A stretch of DNA of 64,000 nucleotides from Plantago major (taxonomy: Eukaryota; Streptophyta; Magnoliopsida; Lamiales; Plantaginaceae), in NCBI GenBank assembly GCA_026545765.1, contig CM048840.1, positions 58,157,574 to 58,221,573 of the forward strand, read 5' to 3'. The stretch's first letter is position 1, and every line of letters starts with the position of its first letter. The notes under the pieces were generated by a model, which saw nothing but the letters and a program-made list of their open reading frames with translations, was not told the origin of the DNA and ran no database searches. The position numbers and the translations under genes are program-made. Positions 1-10,856 of this stretch are shown here, one piece after another.

Positions 1-1240
1 AATATGATTAGTGAAGGCATCAATTTCACTAAGCTACAACCAATTAAGCTAATCCTAATATCACTATTTGCAATCTAACTGTCAGATTAAACAAGACGAA
101 AATGTTTTGGTATGTAAAGATCAAGTGTTTAATCTAACAGTGATATTGACGGAATGCACATCAAACAGAATAACAAGATTTGCAATTAATCTAAAAAGCT
201 CATAGTAAATCGTGGCCTGTATATATAATCACATAAACCCTAGGTAGCATGCATTGAATTCATCACCACCCCATAATTGAGGGTTTAGCTACTCATGACA
301 TGCATATACATAATCAATATTGTAATTAAACACGCAATAAACATAATCATAAACTAAATACCAAGAAACGAGATGAGGAACAATTTTACCTAATCGTGTC
401 ACAACCCCTAGGTAAGAATTGAAGACCCTCAATCGAACTGGTGGAAAGTATGAAGAATATGCTCTGAATCAATAATTGATTGTCGGATTACAAGATAAAC
501 GGTTCAATTACCTCTAATAATAGGTAGGTAATTGCCTTGGAAAGGTTCTAGGTTGAAAAGCAAAAAGAAGAGAAGAATAATAATGAAGTTGTTTCTGACT
601 AAAAGAAAGGCAGAAAAACTATGTCCGAACGAATTAGGAAAGAATCGGAAAAAATCACACAGAAACAGAGAAAGTAGGCGTATGCCAACATTCTAGTTGG
701 CGTCCGCCATGGAAGAAAGTTGGCGGACGCCAAAATCGATCCATGGCGTCCGCCAAGTCCAACATTGGCATCCTCCAGGCCCTTTTTTGTCCTCTAAACT
801 TCGGAATATGGAGATGGTTCCTTATTCAAAGTTGTATTTATTGGTCTTATCTACGCGTGGACACCAAGATCAGGTCAATCGGAGTTCATATGCAAAAGTT
901 ATTGCCAAAATGCCAAAGCTGCTCCATTGTAGTTCGAATTTCGCGCGCTTTCACTTAAACGGCTCTAAAATATTCGTCCGAACTCTGAATTCACTCCCGT
1001 TTCGACCGATCAACTCCTTTTTCAACCAACTTTCAGGTCCATAAACTTTTATGCTTCCATTAATGTATTAAATGCACTGGTTTAGCCCTTGTTTTAAATG
1101 CATTTTCACCAAACACCTACAAAACACAAAAAAACACAAAAACGTAACAAAACACTAATAAAACACATAAGAACTATACTTGAGAATGCCAATAAGATGG
1201 TAGAAAAGACCGAATGAGACGATGTATAATTGACTCATCA
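1..1240 (-). repeat. LTR of gag-only Gypsy element A (cut by window edge)
   Basis: The right end reads ...GACTCATCA, which on the minus strand is the TGATGAGTC start typical of the LTRs in this window. The body matches the solo LTR at 54646-57007 and the W LTR at 11799-13318 block by block, for example the segment around 20-150 (AGTGAAGGC...TCAATTTCACTAAGCT). Its left end lies outside the window, so I cannot tell whether it is a solo LTR or part of an element. It carries a palindromic TGGCG/CGCCA array at about 664-790. Confidence 0.85.
664..790. repeat. Palindromic TGGCG-nn-CGCCA array in LTR A
   Basis: Several short inverted repeats of the form TGGCGTCCGCCA / TGGCGGACGCCA lie 15-25 bases apart in otherwise AT-rich LTR sequence. 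Comparable arrays occupy the same part of the LTRs at 12845-13010, 55706-55765 with 56604-56700, and 6181-6245. The role is unknown; regulatory sites or RNA stems are possible. Confidence 0.75.
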
Positions 1241-1580
1241 GTTCTTATGATCATCTCAGCTTTCCTTGCATTCTCCACATTTTGCTTGTAAGATTTGGTG
1301 GGATGGTTTTTGACCATATTCTCTATCAAAAGTTATTGGCCCCATGTCCAAGCATGTTCAAGTTGTTTTTCTGAGGGATTTTGGTATTCATAGATTTTTC
1401 TCAGATAATCTAAATCTCCCAGAAATTTTTCTTTGGTTATATAGAATGACTCTTAAGGTCAGGCTTGTGATAAGGACATGCATCAGATAACTTCATCTTC
1501 CTAGCCATCTGTCTGACTTTAATCTCAAAGTCTAGCCAATGCTTGACACAATCCTTAGGCATCAATTCTTGTTTGTCTTT
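1241..1580 (-). pseudogene. Copia aORF C-terminal domain fragment
   Basis: Read on the minus strand, this encodes pieces related to the C-terminal domain of the Copia extra gene: KDKQ...KHWLDFE...ARKMKL...CPYHKPD, then in another frame ESFYITKEKF, DYLRKIYEY, EHAWTWG and ARKAEMIIRT. The same order is found at 49444-49995 (plus) and 19222-20151 (minus). A stretch of about 20 residues is missing after CPYHKPD and the frame changes there. The fragment stops at the boundary of LTR A and is joined head-to-head to a plus-strand gag fragment at about 1580. Confidence 0.75.
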
Positions 1581-2898
1581 TGTTTCTATTGCCAGAAACC
1601 TGGTCACTTCAAGAGAGACTGCCCAGCTTATAACAAGCTAAAGACAGGTGACAAGAAAGATAGGAGAAATTTCAAGCGAGCTCAGAGAGCTATGCTCACT
1701 GAGGAAAGGAAAAAGATCCAAATACAACTAGATGCTCTTGATCTTGACTCTGAGGACTCAAATGATTCTAAACTTCCCTCACCAGAGTTGTGTGGCATCA
1801 CTCATGAATTGGTTAACTTTGGTCAAAAGAAGAAAGAAATGTGTGGGGTTGCTGAGGAGGTCTACCCAGATTGCTCCAACATCGACCCATGCTTAATGGC
1901 AAATGAGGTAACCACTATTTCTCGATTTGTAAATTATAAGAGTGATGAGGAAGGAATCAAGGATCTAGAATACCTCATAAATGAGCTTGGTCTTTATGAG
2001 AGAGAATTCTTGGTTGTCCAAGCTAGAACCAAAATTCTTGAGGAAGAAAAGAAAACTCTTGAACAGGAGTGTTCACAACTGCGAAAGCTATCTGAGACCA
2101 AGGATGCTAATAAATGCATTTCTAAAGGCATAGATAGTTGAGACAGGAAAGTTACATGAAGAAGCAATGGATAAACTTCAAAAGAAGTATGAAGGTCTTC
2201 TTTCTGACAATGATGAACTCAGAAAGAGAGAATTGTACTTTCAATCCTATACCAAAGATTGTGACACTCTGACTGAAGTACATTCTCATTTAAGAGATGC
2301 CTTAAAAAAAGGAGGACTTGGGCTAGACACTCAAACAAATAGTTCTACCACTCTGAACAAGAGTGATGAGAGAATGACATTTGTTAGGGGTCAGCAAGGT
2401 GATTCTCAAACAACCTATAGCATTGGTCAGAAAGCTAAGGTTGCTCACAAAGGAAAGGCAGTTGCTACCAAACCTTTGAGGGAAAAACAAGCCCCAAAGA
2501 AAATTGTAGGGAATGTTCTGAGAAAAGAACAACACACTGAAAAGTGTAAACACCCACAATGCTATGTCTCTCAGAAAGGGAAGATTGCTGGAGTTGGAAA
2601 ATTCACTAATGTCACATTTTCTGGAAAGAAAGATGACCCAGAGACTAGCAAGGCTGCTGAGACGAGATGTCAGTCAGCACCACGTGCTCGAAATGGCATT
2701 GGCTATAAAGCCATCAGAAAGCAACTTGCTCATGATTACAAACTAGGGCAAGAACGATGGATGAAAGCTAGCGTTGCTCACAACAATCATCAGAAGTGGA
2801 AGAAAGAACAAACCACAAGCAACCTGAATTCCAGGGCTAGAAAAAATCTGACACGGAAAGCTAAGTTCGCTGAAAAGCAGAATCAGCAACCTGACAGG
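1581..2898 (+). pseudogene. Copia gag fragment (zinc knuckle to C-terminus)
   Basis: The fragment begins at the CCHC zinc knuckle (CFYCQKPGHFKRDC) and continues through the acidic region (LDALDLDSEDSNDS, LPSPELCGITHELV) and the basic C-terminal part (ARNGIGYKAIRKQLA, KWKKEQ, RKAKFAEKQ). It is collinear with gag of copy P at 40163-41490 and copy M at 30130-28800. It is broken by a stop and frame change around 2141-2167. Its right side is cut by the insertion of LTR Y at 2899. Gag is the structural protein that packages the element RNA; this copy cannot make it. Confidence 0.9.
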
Positions 2899-4052
2899 TG
2901 ATGCGCTCAGAAATTACTACTTATATTGACACAAGTAGAAAAAGCGATTGTTATAGACATACAAGTCTTTTAACCACATGATCGTTCTCTCGAGGAATTG
3001 ATTAAGCATGTTCTATAGAATAGACTCGCTTGTGTTGATTGTAAACAAATAGTGTGGATAGTGATACTTCAACCCTAGAATAAAATCTAACATGTACAAG
3101 ACAAGGTAAAACCTAGAATAGATCATGCAATTCTACAAACAATGAAGTTAAATAAATCCTTTCATGAAGTGTACTGATACGACTTAATTAATGGTACATT
3201 AGTCGCAGTTCATCACCTTGCTATTGATGGTTCAACCAAATACGGGCTATAAGTACGTAATCACTACAAAGAGCCTGCCATGAGCTATGCAATCATACGG
3301 ATATAGCCTAATTATTGATTAACGCACTAACAAGTTCACACTGATACACCAAGATTTAGTATTCAAAGTAACAACCTGTCACATACAAACTTAAACAACA
3401 ATTTGCACGATTAATAATACTTCTATTGCAAGAGAGATTGAATCTCTAGAGTGTTTACAATGCTTGAATTGAAAGAAAATAGACTTAGAAGGTATGAAGA
3501 TATATCTTAGACAGAATATAAGTGACCTATTTATAGAACCAAGTAAGTAGAAATTTGAAATCATGGTAAAAAGCTGCCAGAAATAGTGGTTGAACTAGTC
3601 ATCCTCAGCTCTCACTGTGGTGAGCTTCTCCTTTGCCCCTGGCTCGCCGCGGTCTGGTCTTCTACGTGACTATTCGCTTCTGTTTTGCTCTTCTGGACTG
3701 CGATGAGCCTCCGTGTTATTGGAGCTCATAGCGGTAAGCCTCCCATCCCGAGAAACTCCCATTTTCCCCACTTCTTCCTATTTTCACTCCCTTTTCTCAA
3801 CCTCGTTGTCACCTCTTTGGAGTAATGGCCCACTACTTGGCCTTAGTGTGCTTCTAGAAGCTTGGATAAGCTTCTATTTGCACATTGGTCCTCCATCTTC
3901 TTGCCTTTTACATAAAACACCTAAAAATGTACAAAAACACACAAAATACCCAAACGTGAAAATGCACTAAAATACTTTAAAAAAAAGGCTATAGGAGATA
4001 ACAAAATACGGTTAAAAAAAACTAAATGAGTCGTTAAAATATCGACTCATCA
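2899..4052 (-). repeat. 3' LTR of gag-only Gypsy element Y
   Basis: An 1154-bp LTR with ends TGATGCGCTC and CGACTCATCA. On the minus strand it starts TGATGAGTCGATATTTTAAC and is preceded by a purine tract (GGTTTGGGGAGTT, complement of 4053-4065). It resembles the Z 3' LTR at 10246, including a degenerate CTCACCGCGG-type palindrome region at about 3610-3740. It interrupts the Copia gag fragment to its left. Confidence 0.85.
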
Positions 4053-4347
4053 AACTCCCCAAACCGAACCTTTGCTCGTCCTCGAGCAAACAAAAACTCT
4101 AAAATATCCTAGAAAAGAAAAAAAACACAAAGACAAGACATAACACAGAAGAGTTCAATCGAACACAAGCTACCGGAACAACTATTGCAAGAGTCAAGCA
4201 AAAAACTAATGTAAACTTGTATCCCCTTTAATGTTGGCAAGTAGCTTAGTAAAGATTACAATCTTCCGTTTCACAAGTAAATAAAACTTCGACTTACACT
4301 AGAAGTCCCTCACAAAGGATAATATAAGTGCAACTCAAGTCTCTCTT

Positions 4348-4415
4348 CTGGAAGTGTCCAGTAAATAAAGGTAATCGCTCAAGACTTAACTTAGGAAGGT
4401 GACAACAAACGTCAC
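4348..4415 (-). other. Conserved hairpin pair in Y 3' region
   Basis: Two stem-loops in order: CTGGAAGTGTCCAG (4348-4361) and GTGAC...GTCAC (4399-4415). The same pair, in the same order and with about the same spacing, occurs in W (13607-13672) and X (52131-52191), while the flanking sequence has diverged. This suggests a structured RNA element in the 3' part of the transcript. The function is unknown. Confidence 0.55.
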
Positions 4416-4695
4416 AAAGCTCCCACTAATATTACATGCTTTTGCACTCAATTCAAACGAATCAGAAAAGACTTTTAGTGAAAAGGTAGAAATCAATACA
4501 TTGAATAGAAATAGCTGTCATTCTCGTGCTTTACTCTTTTTGCACGTATTATTTCTTTTTTTCTTGTGCTTTGCTCTTTTTGCACAGATTTTCATATTTT
4601 TTCATTTTTTCATAATTTTTATCTCAATTTTGCAAGTGTATCCCAATAGGTTGCTCAAGATTCGCACTTTTATGCGTGTCGGTTTGGAGTACACT

Positions 4696-4840
4696 CCATC
4701 AACCCTCACAACATACGAGAACCGCCCACGCGTTGGTTTATAGGTAGTATTTGGCATGCAATTTGAGAACAAAACCATCAACCCTCACAGCATACGCACA
4801 ATCAGCCCCGCGTTGGTTTATAGGTAGTATTTGGAAATGC
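4696..4840 (-). repeat. Two-copy tandem duplication, period 79 bp
   Basis: The block CCATCAACCCTCAC...TTTATAGGTAGTATTTGG occurs at 4696 and again at 4775. W (about 13927-13995) and X (about 52474-52530) have it once, so Y gained a copy. Confidence 0.8.
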
Positions 4841-5117
4841 CCAACACAATCTCAAACGATCACAAGTGATCCTGGAAAAACACTTCGTGATTTTTTCTTT
4901 TTTCTTTTTTTTTAGAACGGCAGCAAACAATACAAAAATTTTCAAAATCGACCAAATGCTCAGAATATAGAGTGGAATGAGCCTGAGTATGAAGTAACAA
5001 GTACCATCGAGATAACAAGTCGAAAATGTCGTTCGTCATTCCCGTTTTAAAAAGAGTGCACATGTATGTGAAGTGGTGCTGGATTGCCCTTGCTCATCCT
5101 ACTTGAATCACACATTT

Positions 5118-5142
5118 GCCGGTACAATATTTTTTCATCGGC
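5118..5142 (-). other. Conserved 25-nt hairpin GCCG...CGGC (Y)
   Basis: A 4-bp closing stem around a T-rich loop (GGTACAATATTTTTTCATCGG). The total length of 25 nt is identical to W (14277-14301) and X (52805-52829). X has GCTG...CAGC, a paired change that keeps the stem. Confidence 0.55.
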
Positions 5143-5885
5143 TCAATAAGGCTTCTCACCGGCTTTTGACTGCTATAATAGGAAGACTTTCTATTTACAA
5201 GTGAAACGTACTCAAGTGATTTTCGAAAATTTCTTAATACTTGTTAAAGGCCATCAAAGATCACATCAGTAAAAGGCTTAATAATTCAATAGATAACCGA
5301 CTTGTCAAAAGAACTCAAACTCGACACACAAAAAAAATTTGAAATAGGCCAAAAGACAATTCACACAAGACTACGCAAAAGTGGGTAACATGCCACCCCA
5401 CATAATTACAAGAGCGGCTAACATACCACTCAACACCACCAAACTAAAAATAGAAAAACAAAGAACACATATATACATATATACAATGCAGCATAAGAAG
5501 TTCATACAGAGGCATTTAATCAAAAGAACATACAACTTTCCTCCCTAAACCTATTCAATAGCTAGACCCTAGCATAAAGAATAAATAAAAAGAGTAAGTT
5601 GTAGAGTTACCGCCCGTAGTATGCCTCGGTCGGCATGATCAATGGAAAGAGGGTGGACCGTGGGGTCCGAGAGACGATCCTCCTCCACAATGCTGCTGCC
5701 AATCATCCATCTGAGCTTTTGCGCATTTGCTCCATTCGCGCTAGGCGCTCAAACGCCTTTGTGTCCAACATAGACATGTGTTGTGAGAGACATAAAGAAC
5801 ATAAGTCCCACTGGTCTAAGTGCTCACCAAACCGCTGTGATGCTCCATGTATGCTCCTAAAATCTGCGGTAAGTCCTTGGTAGCA

Positions 5886-7137
5886 TGATGAGACGATAAT
5901 TTAGAGTCTCATTTGGTCTTTTTATCGTCTTTTTGCCATCCTTGAGATGTGCTTTATTAGTTTTCCTAGAGTATTTTTATTTGTTTTGTTTTTCGTGCGT
6001 TTTGTAGGTATTTGGCTAAAACGCACTAATTGAAGGTGAAATGGTGTATTTTACATGCATCTACAAGATATGGAGTTCCAATGCCCCAAATGGATGCTAG
6101 AAGTGGAGCGGGAAGGCCAAAATATCAAGTATTGGAGTCAAAAGGAGTTAAAAGGGCAAAACGGTCATTTCAAGAATAACTGGCGACACCAGTTTGTTTC
6201 GAAAATAAACTGGCGACGCCAGTTTGGCGCCTGGCGACGCCAGTAATTGTTTCTTCGCCCCTGATCGATTTTTGCGTCCTAATTCGTCCAGACTTATGTT
6301 TTTTCTCCTTATTAGGTTATACTTAGGCAATTTTTGCCATAACTTCTTCTACTCCAATTTTACCTAGAAAAAGCTCCTAAACCTAGTTTTTGACATTGAT
6401 TGTTCTTGGAGCTTGGATTTCTCTTGTATCGAATAATCGACACAAATTCTTAGTAAGTTTTGATTAATCTCAATTGCTTCCATACAATTCCTGTGTTTTG
6501 TTAGTTATCGAATTGTATGCTCTTGCTTGCGATTATCATTATGTTTATGCTTTGCGTATCCATGGTTATGAATTCTTTCGTCTTTGCTTAAAGTATGAGT
6601 AGCTAAACCTCTCCCGAACTCGGTAGCTATGTGATGGTTATGCAGATTCGAATCTAGGGTTTATATTCGTTCATATAGGTTCTTCTAGTTTGAGATTTTC
6701 GTATAAACCTTCAATCCAATACGCTAGTTTGAAATATTCTAAATTGTTTTGGTTAAGAATCGTCGGTCTGACAAACCTGACGATTTCTCTAGTTTCAAAT
6801 CTTCGAAAAATAGCTTGGTTGAATTAGATTGATTGCTTTTCTGTACACCAACCGTGTGACAATATGAAGGGTTACCTTAGTATCGAATTAGCATAACCGA
6901 ATCATCACTACCGTGTTCGCTTTCTCTCATTGATTAAAACAATTTATTTGCTTTCTGTTAAATTTGTGTTTTATAAGTAAAATTATTCAAAACCTACTTT
7001 TTACTCACAAACAAACGTTCTGCTCTATTTCGTTGTGGTAGCTTAATTAATTCCCTAGAGAACGATACCGAGTTAAGCATAGTCTACAACTACAGCTTAT
7101 TCTCTTTAGTTTTATAGAATATAATTTGAGCTTATCA
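5886..7137 (+). repeat. 5' LTR of Z
   Basis: The 1252-bp LTR begins TGATGAGACGATAATTTAG and ends GAGCTTATCA, directly followed by the primer binding site. A palindromic array built on CTGGCGACGCCAG lies at 6181-6245. The first 250 bases align with the minus strand of the solo LTR right end (57007 downward). Confidence 0.85.
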
Positions 7138-7141
7138 AATT

Positions 7142-7158
7142 TGGTGCCGCTGACGGGA
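7142..7158 (+). other. Primer binding site of Z
   Basis: TGGTGCCGCTGACGGGA follows the LTR end by four bases. It is the TGGCGCCGTTGCCGGGG-type site of Athila/Tat-like plant Gypsy elements, with several changes. Confidence 0.75.
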
Positions 7159-7301
7159 AGTTAATTCCTACTGTAGCGTTTAGAGTATAAATTTTTGTTT
7201 GTTTCCCAACCTGCGGTTTAGTGCACTAACAGAAACTAAGATCTTTTTCAAGTGTTTGGTTGTGTATCTTTAACAACAGGTTTATCAGAAAGGAAATTCT
7301 G

Positions 7302-8163
7302 ATGGCTCAGCTGATATATGGGGCTTACATGCAACCTGGCGAGATTAAGGCTGGAAAGTCAACAATTGTACTATCTAATAATGCCAGGAACACGGAGATC
7401 AAGCCTCATCACTTCCATGACTTGCCTAAGTACTATGGAATGGCTAATGAGGATGTCATTCGGTTTTTGAAAGAGTTTGAGGGGTTGATTGCTAGAATTC
7501 CACTAACTGCATGTGGAATTACTGTGACCGACGAGGAAATCAGGAAGAAGGTCTTCCCCATTTGCATGCAGGACAAGGATAAGAGTTGGCTTCTTAACCA
7601 GCCGGAGGGATCTTTTTGCACTTGGGATGCTCTGTATAAAGATTTCATGAACAAGTTCTATCCTGCTGAAAAGACTAAGCAACTCTGTTTCCAGATTGAG
7701 AAGTTTATGCAGACGAGTGATGAGAGCTTCTATGAAGCAAGTGAACGGTTTTTGAATCTGCTCTCTCAGTTCCCTCACCACAGGATGTCTGAGATGGATT
7801 TGTGTTACAGGTTTTATGAGGGCCTAGATTGGGAATCTCAGAATATGGTCGACATGACTGTTGATGGGAATTGTTACAGCATCTCCTACTGCTTTGACCG
7901 AAGCATTCGATAAGCTGGCTGCTATTTCCCAGCTTAAAAGGACGTGTAGTCAGTCTAGAAGGGGTGTAGTTAGAGCTGTGGAGGAAACCTCAGGGCCTAG
8001 TAACTGCAATTTGGCGGATCAAATCAAGGAGATGAGGATGCTTGGCACGGTCTCCACTCTAGGCTCACAGGTGAGTGAGCGGTGCAATCTCTGCGGTAAC
8101 TTTGGGCATGGAGCTTGCACGTGTAGGCTCCCGAAGATTATGAATGAGAAACCGACTCCTTAA
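7302..8163 (+). pseudogene. gag of element Z (retrotransposon gag domain)
   Basis: The start ATG at 7302 (MAQLIYGAYMQPGE) gives a plant Gypsy gag domain: YYGMANEDVIRFLKEFEGL, the PICMQ...WLLNQPEGS helix, then FYEASERFLNLLSQFPHH and YEGLDWESQNMVDM. The frame shifts by one near 7866-7872. The second frame continues with ALTEAFDKLAA and ends in a zinc knuckle, CNLCGNFGHGACTC (C-x2-C-x4-H-x4-C). Without the shift the protein would be about 287 residues. Gag forms the particle and binds RNA. It is closely related to gag of X (57364 downward) and more distantly to gag of W. Confidence 0.85.
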
Positions 8164-8692
8164 ATAGTCAACTGGGTGCAGACCAGACAGAGTGGTAACT
8201 GGCGGGGTAACCAAGGTGGCAACAACTTTTATGAGAGTGCGCCACAGGAACAGCCAGTTCTAGTTCAGACTATGAAAGCGCCAGGAAGTTCTGATAAGGC
8301 AATCAGGAACCACATGGAGCATTCCAAGAGGTTCTAGGCTGAGGCACAGAAAAATCAGAGCAGGAATGATCAGTGGTTCGACAGCATTGAGCAGGCGCAA
8401 AAGCGTTTAGAGAAAGGGGTAAGTTCCCGGAGACCGTAGAAACCCACAGATTTCTAGCTGTTGAGGTGACATTTGATGAGCCAAGAAAAGTTAAGTCTGT
8501 TCTTGCTACCTGCACTTGCCAGCTTGAGAATACGGTGGCCTAGGTTAAGACACCGGAGGTAGTTGAGGTAGTACCTATACCAGCACTTGAGAAGCCGGTA
8601 GAAGTGAGAGTTGAGGAAAAGGAGATGGACATAGTCACACCTGGTTCTGAGATTCCAGTAGAGAAGGCGAATGCGGAACCAAATCACTTTAC
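8164..8692 (+). other. Decayed gag-protease linker of Z
   Basis: This joins gag to protease. Stops occur at several places in every frame (for example near 8161, 8336 and 8438). Short stretches such as EQAQKRLEK and a Val/Glu/Pro-rich segment are still readable and resemble the linker in X (53777-54370). No separate gene is visible. Confidence 0.6.
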
Positions 8693-9277
8693 GTGGATTC
8701 CACTGCTCCTGTGATTCAGAAGGTGGAAAGAAGCGTCAGTGACATGGATAGCTTTGACTTGGTTGTCAGTAGCTCGTCTGAGGTGACTGGTATTGTTGAC
8801 ACGGGGGTTGCCTGTAATCTGATGACTTTTGCTACCGACGATGAGTTGAACTTGAAAGGATTGGAGCCCCGTAGATGCTTCGTCCTGCTAGCCAATGGAA
8901 CAAGGAGTAGGTGCATGGGTATAGTCGAAGATATCCCGGTTCAACTGGATGGTTATGTGTTTATGGTAGATTTTATGGTTGTTGAGTCGTCTCGGATCAA
9001 AGGAAAGGACATGGAAAAAGATATGCTGCTTTTGGGGCGTCCCTTCATCAAGACTACTCGCATGATTGTTAATCTCTACGCTCGTACCTGCACTATTGAG
9101 GTGCATGGCAAGCAACGCGAGTTGCAAGCCACTGCTATACCAAATACTATTGCACAAGTTAATACGAAGACATATATAGGAGCACATACCGGGCCACTCT
9201 ACACCCACACTTACTTGCAGGGAAGGAAAGGTGCTGCGAAGGCAAGGAAGCCCAAGAATTTCCAGAGTACCCGTTAG
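8693..9277 (+). pseudogene. Retropepsin-like protease domain of Z
   Basis: The reading frame of 194 residues contains the retropepsin landmarks: the active-site triplet in GIVDTGVACNLMTF (DTG followed by V), a flap-like LLANGTRSRCMG, and LLLGRPFIKTTRMIVN, the plant Gypsy equivalent of the second half of the fold. It ends with a basic tail (GRKGAAKARKPK) and a stop at 9275-9277. No RT follows, unlike in complete Gypsy elements. It would cleave the Gag polyprotein. The upstream linker is broken, so it is not expressed in frame with gag here. Confidence 0.8.
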
Positions 9278-10245
9278 CCAACACGGAAAAGTCTTGTAGA
9301 TGACTTTAATGTTACCCTCGCAGGCAAGTAACTTTCGATCAAATTTCTATTTCTTTTCACTCTTAGCTTGAGGACATGCTTGAGTTTCGGTTTGAGGAGG
9401 GGAATGTGCTTTTTAGTTTCTTGCATGTGCTTCTTAGTATAGTATATGAGTCTCTAGAGTCTTTCGTTTTTGTTCTTTATGCATGTGTCGACTTCTCCCT
9501 TGTGTTCTAGAGTCCTTCGTGAGTCGTGAGTTGTTCTTCCAAGTCGAACGTCTATTGTGGATGATAAATTTGCTTGCGGCTTATGTTTTGTATGATATTT
9601 AGCTGGATGTAGTGTAGTGGATTTAAAATCCTATAAGTCCGTTTCTCTTGTAAATAATAAGTCTGTGTAGCTCTTTAGTCCAAAAAGCATGTGAGAAGCC
9701 TTGAGCAGATGAAAAAATATTATACCGGCAAATGTATTGTGTGATTCCTAGGTTGTGCAAGTTTTTTACGAATTACTTATGCCTTTTCGTACTTATGTGT
9801 ACTTAGTTTCATTGCGGATGACGAACAGCATGCTTGTTTCTTTGGTTTTTTCTCCACCAAACCCGTTCTAAAGAACAGGTTTGGGGAGGAGACTCTCAAT
9901 CTTTGCGACTTTTTACTTGAGCTATTCATGTATTTGCTAAGAGTCTGTTTGCTACTTCCCAAAGCTATCTGATATTGAATCTCAGGGTGGATCTGTGGTC
10001 TTAATTGATCACCGTTAGTCGTGTTAGGCATGTTTCAAATACTACCACATACTGGCGTGGCTGAAAAGCTACATGTCCGTGAGATTGATGGCACGTACAC
10101 CAAACTGACACGAACAAAAGTGCGGACATTCGGTAAAATCGACACTTGCAAAAAATTGAGATAAACAGAGCCCAATGAGGCCATGCATTAAATATACAGT
10201 GCAATCATGGTTGAACTTTGAAATGAATGATTTGAATAAGGGGAG
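9278..10245 (+). mobile_element. 3' noncoding region and polypurine tract of Z
   Basis: It begins with a GCTTGAGGACATGCTTGAG / GGTTTGAGGAGGGGAA module at 9366-9404 that resembles a purine tract but is not next to the LTR. It then carries the hairpin homologous to the Y/W/X element (9705-9729, here imperfect) and the block with CATGTCCGTGAG (around 10070). A second purine tract, AATAAGGGGAG (10235-10245), abuts the LTR and is the likely plus-strand primer. No coding potential is seen. Confidence 0.7.
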
Positions 10246-10856
10246 TGATGAGTCGATATTTTACCTACTCATTTAGTGCCTTTTTCCGTATTTTGTTACG
10301 TCTTTTAGCCTTTATTTAGCGTTTTTTTGTTCCGTGTCATGTTTGGGTTTTTTGTGTGTTTTTGTGCATTTTTAGGTTTCTTAGCGTCATTGGCAAGGAA
10401 ATGGAGGACCAAAGTGCAAAGAAGACCTCAAAACCTTCTAGAAGCACCACTAGGCCAAGTTAGTGTGCCACTACTCCAAGAGAGGTGACATGGAGGTTGG
10501 AAAAGGGAGAGAATTGTGGAGAAAATGGGAAAAATGGAGGAGTTACCGGACACAAGGCTCACCGCGGTGAGCCCCACATCCAAACGGGCTCACCGCGGTC
10601 CAGATAAATAAAAAGGCAGGCAGAAAGACCAGACCGTGGTGAGGAGGATTCCCCAAAAGTACCTCACCGCAGTGACACTCGTTTGACAGAATCAACCCAC
10701 ATTTTTCTGGCAGTTTTTCCCATGATTTCTAGTATCTTCTTCATTGGTCTATAAATAGACCACTTGTATCAGTCATTAGGACATATCTTCATTACTTCTA
10801 CTTTCATATTTTCAATTCCAAGCATTGTAAACACTTAGAAATTTCAATCTCTCTTG
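10246..10856 (+). repeat. 3' LTR of Z, truncated
   Basis: It begins TGATGAGTCGATATTTTACC after the purine tract. A perfect 18-bp palindrome, GGCTCACCGCGGTGAGCC, starts near 10557, followed by further CTCACCGC boxes to about 10680. The part at 10811-10856 matches LTR Y read on the minus strand (AGCATTGTAAACACT, CAATCTCTCTTG). The LTR stops at about 10857 where LINE sequence begins, and no continuation is recognised after the LINE. Confidence 0.7.

Larger units (their letters stand above)
4053..5885 (-). mobile_element. 3' internal region of element Y (noncoding)
   Basis: It starts at the polypurine tract and contains the blocks shared with W (13319-14600) and X (52046-53060): the CTGGAAGTGTCCAG hairpin, the GTGAC/GTCAC hairpin, the ATCAACCCTCAC...AGGTAGTAT block and the 25-nt GCCG...CGGC hairpin. 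No gag or protease reading frame is visible; 5600-5885 may be degenerate coding sequence. It ends abruptly where Z begins at 5886. The rest of Y was not identified beyond Z. Confidence 0.75.
5886..10856 (+). mobile_element. Gag-protease-only Gypsy-type element Z
   Basis: A plus-strand element with 5' LTR 5886-7137, primer site 7142-7158, gag 7302-8163, protease 8693-9277, 3' noncoding region 9278-10245, purine tract at about 10234-10245 and 3' LTR from 10246. No RT, RNase H or integrase lies between the LTRs, and there is no room for a deleted pol with its own remnants. This is the layout of a non-autonomous element that needs enzymes from a partner. It sits inside the internal region of Y. 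The two LTRs look like different subfamilies, which is odd (see findings). Confidence 0.8.

Noticed and set aside
4399..4743. 114-residue open frame in the Y 3' region
   Set aside because: Phe-rich translation of a T-rich noncoding block; not conserved in W or X.
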